Below the pieces are notes generated by a model, which saw only the letters and a list, made by a program, of their open reading frames with translations, was not told the DNA's origin and did no database searches. Of a stretch of 64,000 bases of DNA, positions 14,041-25,832 are shown piece by piece; positions within the stretch are counted from its first letter, which is position 1; the number at the start of each line of letters is the position of its first letter. Source of the DNA: Petrolisthes cinctipes (Eukaryota > Arthropoda > Malacostraca > Decapoda > Porcellanidae); the NCBI GenBank assembly GCA_033782935.1, contig JAWQEG010000065.1:149001-213000 (forward strand). Reading direction: 5' to 3'. Made by a program: the position numbers and the translations under genes.

Positions 14041-15023
14041 AGTAGGCATGTACAGATCGCTTCTGTGACCAAAAAATATTGAATTTTCGGGTGTTTTGAG
14101 CCTGAATTTGGGATATAAACGGGTACAGAAGATGCATGCACATATCGACTTTGGGTACCTAAAATATCGATTTTAGCATGTTTTGAGCCTATATTTTAAA
14201 AAATACTCTAACACGGAATAGTCATGTACAGATCGCTTCTGGAACCCAAAAATATCGAATTTTCGGGTGTTTTGAGCTTGAATTTGAGATATAAACGGGT
14301 ACAGAAGATGCATGCACATATCGACTTTGGGCACCCAAAATATCGATTTTGATCATGTTTTGGGTCTGTATCTTGAAAATACTCTAACACGGAGTAGGCA
14401 TGTACAAATCGATTCTGGGACCAAAAAATACCGAATTTTCGGGTGTTTTGAGCCTGAATTTGAGATATAAACGGGTACAGAAGATACCTGCACATATCGA
14501 TGTTAGACACTTAAAATATCGATTTTTAGCATGGTTTGATCCTATATTTTGACAACATTCCAGCATTGAGTAGGTATGTACAGGTCGCATCTGGGACCAA
14601 AAAATATTGAATTTTCGGATGTTTTGAGTCTGAATTTGAGATATAATCGGGTACTGAAAATGCATGCACATATTGACTTTTTGCACCTAAAATATCGATT
14701 TTGAGCATGTTTTGGATCTGTATCTTGAAAATACTCTAACACGGAGTATGCATGTACAGATCGCTTCTTGGCCACAAATATATCGAATTTTCGAGTGTTT
14801 TGAGCCTGAATTTAAGATATAAACGGGTACAGTAAAATCATGCACATATGTACTTTAGACACTTAAAATATCGATTTTTAGCATATTTTAAGCATATATT
14901 TTGAAAACATTCCAGCCCTAAGTAGGCATGTACAGATTGCTTCTGGGACACAAAAATATCGAATTTTTGGGTGTTTTGAGCCTGAATTTAAGATATAAAC
15001 GGGTACAGAATATGCATGCACAT
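14041..15023 (+). repeat. ~980-bp block, left copy of a long-distance duplication
   Basis: Nearly every base, including rare changes, matches 25,833-26,815 at an offset of 11,792 bp (67 x 176). Shared private features include CGATTTTAGCATG with one T lost, ATCGATGTTAGACAC, GGTATGTACAGGTCGCATC, GATATAATCGGGTACTG, CTTCTTGGCCACAAATATA and ACAGTAAAATCATGCAC. One visible difference is ATTTTAAAAAATACTC here against ATTTTGAAAATACTC in the other copy. Right edge at about 15,023, where ATATACTTTGGGCACCC replaces ATTGACTTTGGGCACC. Confidence 0.88.
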
Positions 15024-18000
15024 ATATACTTTGGGCACCCTAAATATCGATTTTGAGCATGTTTTGGGTCTGTATCTTGAAAATACTCTAACACGGAGTA
15101 GGCATGTACAGATCGCTTCTGGGACCCCAAAATATCGAATTTTCGGGTGTTTTCAGCCTGAATTTGAGATATAAACGAGTACAGAAGATTCTTGCACATA
15201 TCGATTTTTGGGCACCTAAAATATCGATTTTTAGCATGTTTTGGGCCTGTTTCTTGAAAATGCTCTAACACGGAGTAGGCATGTACAGATCGCTTCTGGG
15301 ACCAAAAAATATCGAATTTTTGGGTGTTTTGAGTCTGAATTTGAGATATAAACGGGTACTAAAGATGCATGCACATATTGACTTTTTGCACCTAAAATAT
15401 CGATTTTAGGCATGTTTTTTGGATCTGTATCTTAAAAACATACTAACAAGAAGTATTCATGTACAGATCGATTCTGGGACCCAAAAATACCGAATTTTCA
15501 GGTGGTTTGAGCTTAAATTTCAGATAAAAACGGGTACAGAAGATGCATGCACATATAGACTTTGGGCACCCAAAATATCGATTTTGAGCATGTTTTGGGC
15601 CTGTATTCTGAAAATACTTTAACACGGAGTAGGCATGTACAGTTTGCTTCTGGGGCACCAATATATCGAATTTTCGAGTGTTTTGAGCCTGAATTTAAGA
15701 TATAAACGGGTACAGAAGATGCATGCACATATCGACTTTGGACACTTAAAATATCGATTTTTAGCATGTTTTGGGCCTATATTTTGAAAATATTCTAGCA
15801 CTGAGTAGGCATGTACAGATCGATTCTACGACCAAAAAATATCGAATTTTCGGGAGTTTTGAGCCTGAAATTGGGATATAAACGGGTACAGAAGATGCAT
15901 ACACATATTGACTTTTTGTACCTAAAATATCGATTTTCAGCATGTTTCGGGCCTGTATTTTGAAAATACTCTAACACGGACTAGGCATGTACAGATCGCT
16001 TCTGGGACCCAAAAATATCGAATTTTCGGGTGTTTTCAGCCTGAATTTGAGATATAAACGAGTACAGAAGATTCTTGCACATATCGACTTTGGTCACCCA
16101 AAATATCGATTTTGAGCATGTTTTGAGTCTGTATCTTGAAAATACTCTAACACGGAGTAGGCATGTACAGATCGTTTCTGGGACACATATATATCGTGTT
16201 TTCGGGTGTTTTGAGCCTAAATTTGAGATATAAACGGGTACTGAAGATGCATGCACATATCGACTGGAGACACTTAAAATATCGATTTTTAGCATGGTTT
16301 GGTCCTATATTTTGAAAACATTCCAGCATTGAGTAGGCATGTACAGATCGTTTCTGGGACCCAAAAATATTGAATTTTCGGGTGTTTTGAGCTTAAATTT
16401 GAGATATAAACGGGTACAGAAGATGCATGCCATATAAACTTTGGGCACCCAAAATATCGATTTTGAGCATGTTTTGGGCATGTATTCTGAAAATACTCTA
16501 ACACGGAGTAGGCATGTACAGATCGTTTCTGGGACACATATATATCGAATATTCGAGTGTTTTGAGCCTCAATTTAAGATATAAACGGGTACAGAAGATG
16601 CTTGCATATATTGACTTTTGGCACCCAAAATATCGATTTTTAGCATGTTTTGGGCCTATATGTTGAAAATATTCTAGTACTAATGAGGCATGTACAGATC
16701 GCTTCTGCAACCAAAATATATCGAAATTTCGGGTATTTTAAGCCTCAATTTGAGATATAAACGGGTACTGAAGATGCATGTATATATCGACATTTTGTAC
16801 TTAAAATATCGATTTTGAGCATGTTTTGGGTCTGTATCTTGAAAACATACTAGCAAGGAGTAGGCATGTACAGATCACTTCTGGGACCCAAAAATACCGA
16901 ATTTTCGGGTGTTTTGAGCCTCAATTTGAGATATAAACGGGTACTGAAGATGCATGCATATATCGACTTTTTGTACCTAAAATATCGATTTGGAGCATGT
17001 TTTGGGTCTGTATCTTGAAAACATACTAGCAAGGAGTAGGCATGTACAGATCACTTCTGGGACCCAAAAATATTCAATGTTCGGGTGTTTTGAGCATAAA
17101 TTTGAGATATAAACGGGTACAGAAGATGCATGCACATATCGACTTTGGTCACTCAAAATATTGATTTTGAGCATGTTTTGGGCCTGTGTTTTGAAAATAC
17201 TCTAACATGGAGTAGGCATGTACAGATTGCTTCTGCGACCCAAAAATATCGAATTTTCGGGTGTTTTGAGCCTAAATTTGGGATATAAACGGGTACGGAA
17301 GATGCATACACATATTGTCTTTGGGCACCTAAAATATCGATTTTCAGCATGTTTTAGGACTGTATTTTGAAAATACTCTAACACGGAGTAGGCATGTACT
17401 GATCGTTTCAGGGACTCAAAAATATCGAATTTTTGGGTGTTTTGAGCCTGAATTTGAGATATAAACGGGTACAGAAGATGCCTGCACATATCGACTTGAG
17501 ACACTTAAAATATCAATATTTAGCATGGTTTGGTCCTATATTTTGAAAACATTCCAGCATTGAGTAGGCATGTACAGATCGCTTCTGGGACCAAAAAATA
17601 TTGAATTTTCGAGTGTTTTGAGCCTAAATTTGAGATATAAACGGGTACAGAAGATGCATGCACATATAAACTTTGGGCACCCAAAATATCGATTTTGAGC
17701 ATGTTTTTGGCCTGTATTTTGAAAACATACTAGCAAGGAGTAGGCATGTACAGAACGCTTCTGGGACCCAAAAATATCGAATTTTCGGGAGTTTATAGCC
17801 TGAATTTGAGATATAAACGGGTACAGAAGATTCATTCACATATCGACTTTGGTCACCCAAAATATTGATTTTGAGCATGTTTTGGGCCTGTATTTTGAAA
17901 ATACTCTAACATGGAGTAGGCATGTACAGATCGCTTCTGCGACCAAAAAATATCGAATTTTTGGGTGTTTTGAGCCTGAATTTGGGATATAAACGGGTAC

Positions 18001-18403
18001 AGAAGATGAATACACATATTGACTTTGGGCACCTAATATATCGATTTTCAGCATGTTTTGGGCCTGAATTTTGAAAATACTCTAACACGGAGTAGAAATG
18101 TACTGATCGCTTCTTGGCCCCAAAAATATCGAATTTTCGGGTGTTTTGTGTCTGAATCTGAGATATAAACGGGTACAGAAGATGCATGCACATATCGACT
18201 TGAGACACTTAAAATATCGATTTTTAGCACGGTTTGGTCCTATATTTCGAAAACATTCCAGCATTGAGTACTCATGAACAGATCGCTTCTGGGACCCAAA
18301 AATATTGAATTTTCGGGTGTTTTGAGCCTAAATTTGAGATATAAACGGGTACAGAAGATGAATGCACATATTATAAACTTTGGGCACCCAAAATATCGAT
18401 TTT

Positions 18404-19457
18404 GAGCATGTTTTGGGCATGTATTCAGAAAATACTCTAACACGGAGTACGCATGTACAGATCGCTTCTGGGACACATATATATTGAATTTTCGAGTGTT
18501 TTGAGCCTGAATTTAAGATATAAACGGGTACAGAAGATGCCTGCACATATTGACTTTTGGCACCCAAAACATCGATTTTTAGCATGTTTTGGGACTATAT
18601 TTTGAACATATTCTAGCACTAATAAGACATGTACAGATCGCTTCTGCAACCAAAATATATCGAATTTTCGGATGTTTTGAGCCTCAATTTGAGATATAAA
18701 CGGGTACTGAAGATGCATGCATATATCGACTTTTTGTACCTAAAATATCGATTTTGAGCATGTTTTGGGTCTGTATCTTGAAAACATACTAGCAAGGAGT
18801 AGGCATGTACAGATCGCTTCTGGGACCCAAAAATACCGAATTTTCGGGTGTTTATAGCCTGAATTTGAGATATAAACGGGTACAGAAGATGCATTCACAT
18901 ATCGACTTTGGTCACCCAAAATATTGATTTTGAGCATATTTTGGGCCTGTATTTTGAAAATACTCTAACATGGAGTAGGCATGTACAGATCGCTTCTGCG
19001 ACCAAAAATATCGAATTTTCGGGAGTTTTGAGCCTGAATTTGAGATATAAACGGGAACAGAAGATGCATACACATATTGACTTTGGGCACCTAAAATATC
19101 GTTTTTTAACATGTTTTGGGCCTGTATTTTGAAAATACTCTAACACGGAGTAGGCATGTACAGATCGCTTCTGGGACCCAAAAATATTGAATTTTCGTGT
19201 ATTTTGAGCCTGAATTTGAGATATAAACGGGTACAGAAGATGCATGCACATATCGACTTGAGACACTTAAAATATCGATTTTTAGCCTGGTTTGGTCCTA
19301 TATTTTGAAAACATTCCAGCATTGACTAAGCATGTACAGATCGCTTCTAGGACCAAAAATATTGAATGTTCGGGTGTTTTGAGCCTAAATTTGAGATATA
19401 TACGGGTACAGAAGAAGCATTCACATATCGACTTTGGTCACCTAAAATATTGATTTT
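18404..19457 (+). repeat. Second complete T5-T6-T1-T2-T3-T4 hexamer (1,054 bp)
   Basis: Monomer starts at 18404, 18580, 18756, 18932, 19107 and 19283 follow the same subtype order as the reference hexamer. It is 2 bp shorter through two one-base losses: one A fewer in T2 at CGACCAAAAATATCG, and one base lost in T4 near 19,350. It is followed directly by T2, not T5, showing that the hexamer is not strictly tandem. Confidence 0.75.
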
Positions 19458-22286
19458 GAGCATGTTTTGGGCCTGTGTTTTGAAAATACTCTAACATGGA
19501 GTAGGCATGTACAGATTGCTTCTGCAACCCAAAAATATCGAATTTTCGGGTGTTTTGAGCCTAAATTTGGGATATAAACGGGTACAGAAGATGCATACAC
19601 ATATTGACTTTGGGCACCTAAAATATCGATTTTCAGCATGTTTTGGGCCTGTATTTTGAAAATACTCTAACACGGAGTAGGCATGTACAGATCGCTTCTG
19701 GGACACATATATATCGAATTTTCGAGTGTTTTGAGCCTAAATTTAAGATATAAACGGGTACAGAAGATGCCTGCACATATTGACTTTTGGCACCCAAAAT
19801 ATCGATTTTTAACATGTTTCCGGCCTATATTTTGAAAATATTCTAGCACTAATAAGGCATGTACAAGATCGCTTCTGCAACCAAAATATATCGAATTTTC
19901 GGGTGTTTTGAGCCTTAATTTGAGATATAAACGGGTACTGAAGATGCATGCATATATCGACTTTTTGTACCTAAAATATCGATTTTGAGCATGTTTTGGG
20001 TCTGTATCTTTGAAACATACTAGCAAGGAGTAGGTATGTACAGATCGCTTCTGGGACCCAAAAATACCGAATTTTCGGGTGTTTATAGCCTGAATTTGAG
20101 ATATAAACGGGTACAGAAGATGCATTCACATATCGACTTTGGTCACCCAAAATATTGATTTTGAGCATGTTTTAGGCCTGTATTTTGAAAATACTCTAAC
20201 ATGGAGTAGGCATGTACAGATCGCTTCTGCGACCAAAAATATCTAATTTTCGGGTGTTTTGAGCCTGAATTTGGGATATAAACGGGTACAGAAGATGCAT
20301 ACACATATTGACTTTGGGCACCTAAAATATCGATTTTCAGCATGTTTTGGGCCTGTATTTTGAAAATACTCTAACACGGAGTAGGCATGTACAGATCGCT
20401 TCTGGGACCCAAAAATATTGAATTTTCGGGTATTTTGAGCCTGAATTTGAGATATAAACGGGTACAGAAGATACATGCACATATTGACTTGAGACACTTA
20501 AAATATCGATTTTTAGCATGGTTTGGGCATGTATTCTGAAAATACTCTAACACGGAGAAGGCATGTACAGATCGCTTCTGGGACACATATATATCGAATT
20601 TTCGAGTGTTTTGAGCCTGAATTTAAGATATAAACGGAAAAAAAGAAGACTGCACATATCGACTTTGTGCTCCCAAAATATCGATTTTGAGCATGTTTTG
20701 GGTCTGAATCTTGAAAATACTCTAACGCGGAGTATGCATGTACAGATTGCATCTGGGACCCAAAAATATCGAATTTTCGGGTGTTTTCAGCTTAAATTTG
20801 AGATATAAACGGATACAGAAGATACTTGCACATATAGACTTTGGGCACCTAAAATATCGATTTTTAGCATGTTTTGGGCCTGTATTATGAAAATACCCTA
20901 ACACAGAGTAGGCATGTACAGATCGCTTTTGGGACCAAAAAATATCGAATTTTCGAGTGTTTTGAGCCTGAATTTAAGATATAAACGTGTACAGAAGATG
21001 CCTGCACATATTGACTTTTGGCACCCAAAATATCGATTTTTAGCATGTTTGGGGCCTATATTTTAAAAATACTCTAACATGGAGTAGGCATGTACAGATC
21101 GCTTCTGCGACCCAAAAATATCGAATTTTCGGGTGTTTTGAGCCTGAAATTGGGATATAAACGGGTACAGAAGATGCATACACATATTGACTTTGGGCAC
21201 CTAAAATATCGATTTTCAGCATGTTTTGGGCCTGTATTTTGAAAATACTCTAACACGGAGTAGGCATGTACAGATCGCTTCTGGGGCTAAAAAATATCAA
21301 ATTTTCGGGTGTTTTGAGCCTGAATTTGAGATATAAACGGGTACAGAAGATGCATGAACATATCGACTTTTGCACCTAAAATATCGATTTTTAGCATGGT
21401 TTGGTACTATATTATGAAAACATTCCAGCATTGAGTAGGCATGTACAGATCGCTTCTGGAACCCAAAAATGTCGAATTTTCGGGTGTTTTGAGCCTAAAT
21501 TTGAGGTATAAACGGGTACAGAAGATGTATGCACATAAACTTTGGGCACCCAAAATATCGATTTTGAGCATGTTTTGGGCATGTATTCTGAAAATACTCT
21601 AACACGGAGTAGGCATGTACAGATCGCTTCAGGGACACATATATATCGAATTTTCGAGTGTTTTGAGCCTGAATTTAAGATATAAACGGGTACAAAAGAT
21701 GCCTGCACATATTGACTTTTGGCACCCAAAACATCGATTTTTAGCATGTTTTGGGCCTATAGTTTAAAAATATTCTAGCACTAATAAGGCATGTACAGAT
21801 CGCTTCTGCAACCAAAATATATCGAATTTTCGGGTGTTTTAAGCCTCAATTTGAGATATAAACGGGTTATGAAGATGCATGCATATATCGACTTTTTGTA
21901 CCTAAAATATCGATTTTGAGCATGTTTTGGGTCTGTATCTTGAAAACATAATAGCAAGGAGTAGGCATGTACAGATCACTTCTGGGACCCAAAAATACCG
22001 ATTTTTCGGGTGTTTATAGCCTGAATTTGAGATATAAACGTATACAGAAGATGCATTCACATATCGACTTTGGTCACCCAAAATATTGATTTTGAGCATG
22101 TTTTGCGCCTGTATTTTGAAAATACTCTAACATGGAGTAGGCATGTACAGATCGCTTCTTCGACCAAAAAATATCGAATTTTCGGGTGTTTTGAGCCTGA
22201 ATTTGGGATATAAACGGGTACAGAAGATGCATACACATATTGACTTTGGTCACCTAAAATATCGATTTTCAGCATGTTTTGGGCCT

Positions 22287-22301
22287 GTATTTTGAAAATA
22301 C
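22287..22301. other. 15-bp dyad inside each monomer (7-bp arms around one G)
   Basis: GTATTTT and AAAATAC are perfect reverse complements separated by a single G. At the same place in other monomers (for example 41425-41439) the sequence is ATATTTT-G-AAAATAT, also a perfect dyad. The outer pair therefore changes from G:C to A:T on both sides together. Some subtypes break it: T1 has GTATCTTGAAAACATAC, T4 has ATATTTTGAAAACATTC, and the middle HOR monomer of type X has GAATTTTGAAAATAC. It could be a protein-binding dyad or a small cruciform-forming element. No function is shown by sequence alone. Confidence 0.55.
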
Positions 22302-22378
22302 TCTAACACGGAGTAGGCATGTACAGATCGCTTCTGGGACCCAAAAATATTGAATTTTCGGGTATTTTGAGCCTGAAT

Positions 22379-22395
22379 TTGAGATATAAACGGGT
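22379..22395 (+). other. Partial CENP-B-box-like motif in full-length monomers
   Basis: Aligning TTGAGATATAAACGGGT with the mammalian CENP-B core pattern nTTCGnnnnAnnCGGGn gives 7 of 9 fixed positions. T, G, A and the whole CGGG match, while TC at pattern positions 3 and 4 is GA here. The 3' half (A..CGGG) is very constant through the window. The 5' half mismatch means it is not a canonical box. Similar AnnCGGG strings arise by chance, so this is a resemblance and not an assignment. The same segment is deleted from the short HOR monomers. Confidence 0.3.
22385..22390 (+). promoter_or_regulatory. TATAAA string present once per full-length monomer
   Basis: Most full-length monomers contain GATATAAACGGG, so an exact TATAAA recurs about every 176 bp on the plus strand. 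Satellite transcription is known in many eukaryotes, but no initiator, downstream gene or other promoter element is recognisable. The string may be no more than part of an A/T-rich monomer. It is absent from the 148-bp short monomers. Confidence 0.15.
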
Positions 22396-23763
22396 ACAGA
22401 AGATGCATGCACATATCGACTTGAGACACTTAAAATATCGATTTTTAGCATGGTTTGGTCCTATATTTTGAAAACATTCCAGCATTGAGTAGGCATGTAC
22501 AGATCGCTTCTGGGACCAAAAAATATTGAATTTTCGGGTGTTTTGAGCCTAAATTTGAGATATAAACGGGTACAGAAGATGCATGCACATATAAACTTTG
22601 GGCACCCATAATATTGATTTTGAGCATGTTTTGGGCCTGTATTTTGAAAACATACTAGCAAATAGTAGGCATCTACAGAACTCTTCTGGGACCCAAAAAA
22701 TATCGAATTTTCGGGTGTTTATAGCCTGAATTTGAGATATAAACGGGTACAGAAGATGCATTCACATATCGACTTTGGTCACCCAAAATATTGATTTTGA
22801 GCCTAATTTGGGCCTGTATTTTGAAAATACTCTAACATGGAGTAGGCATCTACAGATCGCTTCAGGGACCCAAAAATATCGAATTTTCGGGTGTTTTGAG
22901 CCTGAATTTGAGATATAAACGGGTACAGAAGATGCATGCACATATCGACTTGAGACACTTAAAATATCGATTTTTAGCATGGTTTGGTCCTATATTTCGA
23001 AAACATTCCAGCATTGAGTAGGCATGTACAGATCGCTTCTGGGACCCAAAAATATCGAATTTTCGGGTGTTTATAGCCTGAATTTGAGATATAAACGGGT
23101 ACAGAAGATGCATTCACATATCGACTTTGGTCACCCAAAATATTGATTTTGAGCATGTTTTGGGCCTCTATTTTGAAAATACTCTAACATGGAGTAGGCA
23201 TGTACAGATCGCTTCTGCGACCAAAAAATATCGAATTTTCGGGTGTTTTGAGCCTGAATTTGGGATATAAACGGGTACAGAAGATGCATACACATATTTA
23301 CTTTGATCACCTAAAATATCGATTTTCAGCATGTTTTGGGCTTGTATTTTGAAAATACTCTAACACGGAGTAGGCATGTACAGATCGCTTCTGGGACCCA
23401 AAAATATTGTATTTTCGGGAATTTTGAGCCTGAATTTGAGATATAAACGGGTACAGAAGATGCATGCACATATCGACTTGAGACACTTAAAATATCGATT
23501 TTTAGCATGGTTTGGTCCTATATTTTGAAAACATTCCAGCATTGAGTAGGCATGTACAGATCGCTTCTGGGACCAAAAAAATATTGAATTTTCGGGTGTT
23601 TTGAGCCTAAATTTGAGATATAAACGGGTACAGAAGATGCATGCACATATAAACTTTGGGCACCCAAAATATCGATTTTGAGCATGTTTTTGGCCTGTAT
23701 TTTGAAAACATACTAGCAAGGAGTAGGCATGTACAGAACGCTTCTGGTACCCAAAAATATCGA

Positions 23764-25174
23764 ATTTTCGCGTGTTTTGAGCCTGAATTTAAGATATAAA
23801 CGGGTACAGAAGATGCCTGCACATATTGACTTTTGGCACCCAAAACATCGATTTTTAGCATGTTTTGGGCCTATATTTTAAAAATATTCTAGCACTAATA
23901 AGGCATGTACAGATCGCTTCTGCAACCAAAATATATCGAATTTTCGGGTGTTTTAAGCCTCAATTTGAGATATAAACGGGTTCTGAAGATGCATGCATAT
24001 ATCGACTTTTTGTACCTAAAATATCGATTTTGAGCATGTTTTGGGTCTGTATCTTGAAAACATACTAGCAAGGAGTAGGCATGTACAGATCACTTCTGGG
24101 ACCCAAAAATACCGAATTTTCGGGTGTTTATAGCCTGAATTTGAGATATAAACGGGTACAGAAGATGCATTCACATATCGACTTTGGTCACCCAAAATAT
24201 TGATTTTGAGCATGTTTTGGGCCTGTATTTTGAAAATACTCTAACATGGAGTAGGCATGTACAGATCGCTTCTTTGACCAAAAAATATCGAATTTTCGGG
24301 TGTTTTGAGCCAGAATTTGGGATATAAACGGGTACAGAAGATGCATACACATATTGACTTTGGTCACCTAAAATATCGATTTTGAGCATGTTTTGGGCTT
24401 GTATTTTGAAAATACTCTAACACGGAGTAGGCATGTACAGATCGCTTCTGGGACCCAAAAATATTGAATTTTCGGGTATTTTGAGCCTGAATTTGAGATA
24501 TAAACGGGTACAGAAGATGCATGCACATATCGACTTGAGACACTTAAAATATCGATTTTTAGCATGGTTTGGTCCTATATTTTGAAAACATTCCAGCATT
24601 GAGTAGGCATGTACAGATCGCTTCTGGGACCAAAAAATATTGAATTTTCGGGTGTTTTGAGCCTAAATTTGAGATATAAACGGGTACAGAAGATGCATGC
24701 ACATATAAACTTTGGGCACCCAAAATATCGATTTTGAGCATGTTTTGGGCCTGTATTTTGAAAACATACTAGCAAGGAGTAGGCATGTACAGATCTCTTC
24801 TGGGACCCAAAAATATCGAATTTTCGGGTGTTTATAGCCTGAATTTGAGTTATAAACGGGTACAGAAGATGCATTCACATATCGACTTTGGTCACCCAAA
24901 ATATTGATTTTGAGCCTGTTTTGGGCCTGTATTTTGAAAATACTCTAACATGGAGTAGGCATGTACAGATCGCTTCAGGGACCCAAAAATATCGAATTTT
25001 CGGGTGTTTTGAGCCTGAATTTGAGATATAAACGGGTACAGAAGATGCATGCACATATCGACTTGAGACACTTAAAATATCGATTTTTAGCATGGTTTGG
25101 TCCTATATTTTGAAAACATTCCAGCATTGAGTAGGCATGTACAGATCGCTTCGGGGACCCAAAAATATCGATTT
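23764..25174 (+). repeat. ~1.41-kb block (8 monomers), right copy
   Basis: Partner of 21,650-23,060. The upstream edge is abrupt. The right copy follows GGTACCCAAAAATATCG (23,746), while the left copy follows the T5 string GGGACACATATATATCG. The recombination point therefore lies in the conserved ATCGAATTTTCG region. Downstream the two separate near 25,174, where this copy has CGATTTTTCGGG. Confidence 0.7.
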
Positions 25175-25832
25175 TTCGGGTGTTTTGAGCCTAAATTTGA
25201 GATATAAACGGGTACAGAAAATGCTTGCACATATAAACTTTGGGCACCCAAAATATCGATTTTGAGCATGTTTTGGGCATGTATTCTGAAAATACTCTAA
25301 CACGGAGTAGGCATGCACAGATCGCTTCTGGGACACATATATATCGAATTTTCGAGTGTTTTGAGCCTGAATTTAAGATATAAACGGGTACAGAAGATGC
25401 CTGCACATATTGACTTTTGGCACCCAAAATATCGATTTTTAACATGTTTTGGGCCTATATTTTGAAAATATTCTAGCACTAATAAGGCATGTACAGATCG
25501 CTTCTGCAACCAAAATATATCGAATTTTCGGGTGTTTTGAGCCTCAATTTTAGATATAAACGGGTACTGAAGATACATGCATATATCGACTTTTTGTACC
25601 TAAAATATCGATTTTGAGCATGTTTTGGGTCTGTATCTTGAAAACATACTAGCAAGGAGTAGGCATGTACAGATCGCTTCTGCAACCAAAATATACCGAA
25701 TTTTCGGGTGTTTATAGCCTGAATTTGAGATATAAACGGGTACAGAAGATGCATTCACATATCGACTTTGGTCACCCAAAATATCGATTTTGAGCATATT
25801 TTGGGCCTGTATTTTGAAAATACTCTAACATG

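Larger units (their letters stand above)
9951..15023. repeat. Domain 3: mosaic monomers with partial block copies
   Basis: Mixed subtypes without strict order. A roughly six-monomer step (~1,054 bp) links 11,575-11,960 with 12,627-13,010: both carry GTTTATAGTCTGAATTTG followed by CCTATAATTAGAAAATATTC. From about 13,198 the sequence repeats part of the 18-monomer block, and 14,041-15,023 is a segment that reappears much further right. Subtypes T5 and T6 first appear in this domain (near 10,010-10,200 and 11,190-11,400). Confidence 0.7.
22270..22445 (+). repeat. Representative full-length monomer, subtype T3 (176 bp)
   Basis: This copy is used as the reference phase, starting at CAGCATG and ending just before the next TAGCATG. 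Counting bases gives 67 G+C of 176 (38%). It has six CpG dinucleotides, close to what its C and G content predicts, so the array is not strongly CpG-depleted. In order it carries the dyad GTATTTTGAAAATAC, CTCTAACACGG, the box GTAGGCATGTACAG, TTCGGGTATTTTGAGCC, the TATAAACGGG core, the alternating tract ATGCATGCACATAT and an ATCGAT palindrome near the end. T3 is marked by CACGG followed by CTGGGACCC. It usually follows T2 and precedes T4. Confidence 0.9.
21566..22621 (+). repeat. Reference hexamer T5-T6-T1-T2-T3-T4 (1,056 bp, older HOR)
   Basis: Six successive 176-bp monomers fall into six distinguishable subtypes. T5 (21566) has GGGCATGTATTCTG and GGGACACATATATATCG. T6 (21742) has CTAGCACTAATAAGG and CTGCAACC. 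T1 (21918) has GGGTCTGTATCTTG, CTAGCAAGG-type sequence, GATCACTT and TTTATAGCC. T2 (22094) has CTCTAACATGG, a C(G/T)CGACC-type box and a preceding ATTGATTTT. T3 (22270) has CTAACACGG. T4 (22446) has GGTTTGGTCC, ACATTCCAGCATTG and ACATATAAACTTTGGG. The same order or contiguous parts of it recur through 15-38 kb, for example 18404-19457. Skips and hybrids are frequent, so the period is only loosely kept. Confidence 0.8.
21650..23060 (+). repeat. ~1.41-kb block (8 monomers), left copy
   Basis: Matches 23,764-25,174 at +2,114 bp, close to 12 monomers. Shared markers are CCAAAACATCGATTTTTAG, GTTTTAAGCCTCAATTTG, AACGGGTTNTGAAGATG (A in the left copy, C in the right) and GGTCACCTAAAATATCG. The two copies are separated by about four monomers of T1/T2/T3/T4 type. 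Edges are approximate because flanking monomers are of related subtypes. Confidence 0.7.

Noticed and set aside
18660..18760. Telomere-like or simple-sequence block
   Set aside because: Only short runs (at most about a dozen alternating AT/CA bases in T5 monomers) occur. No TTAGGG- or TTTAGGG-type tandem repeats were seen.
22270..22445. Assignment to a named satellite family such as alpha satellite, the Arabidopsis/Brassica 176-180-bp family or Rhynchospora Tyba
   Set aside because: Similar length is the only resemblance I could support. The monomer sequence does not match any family I can recall with confidence, so I leave it unnamed.
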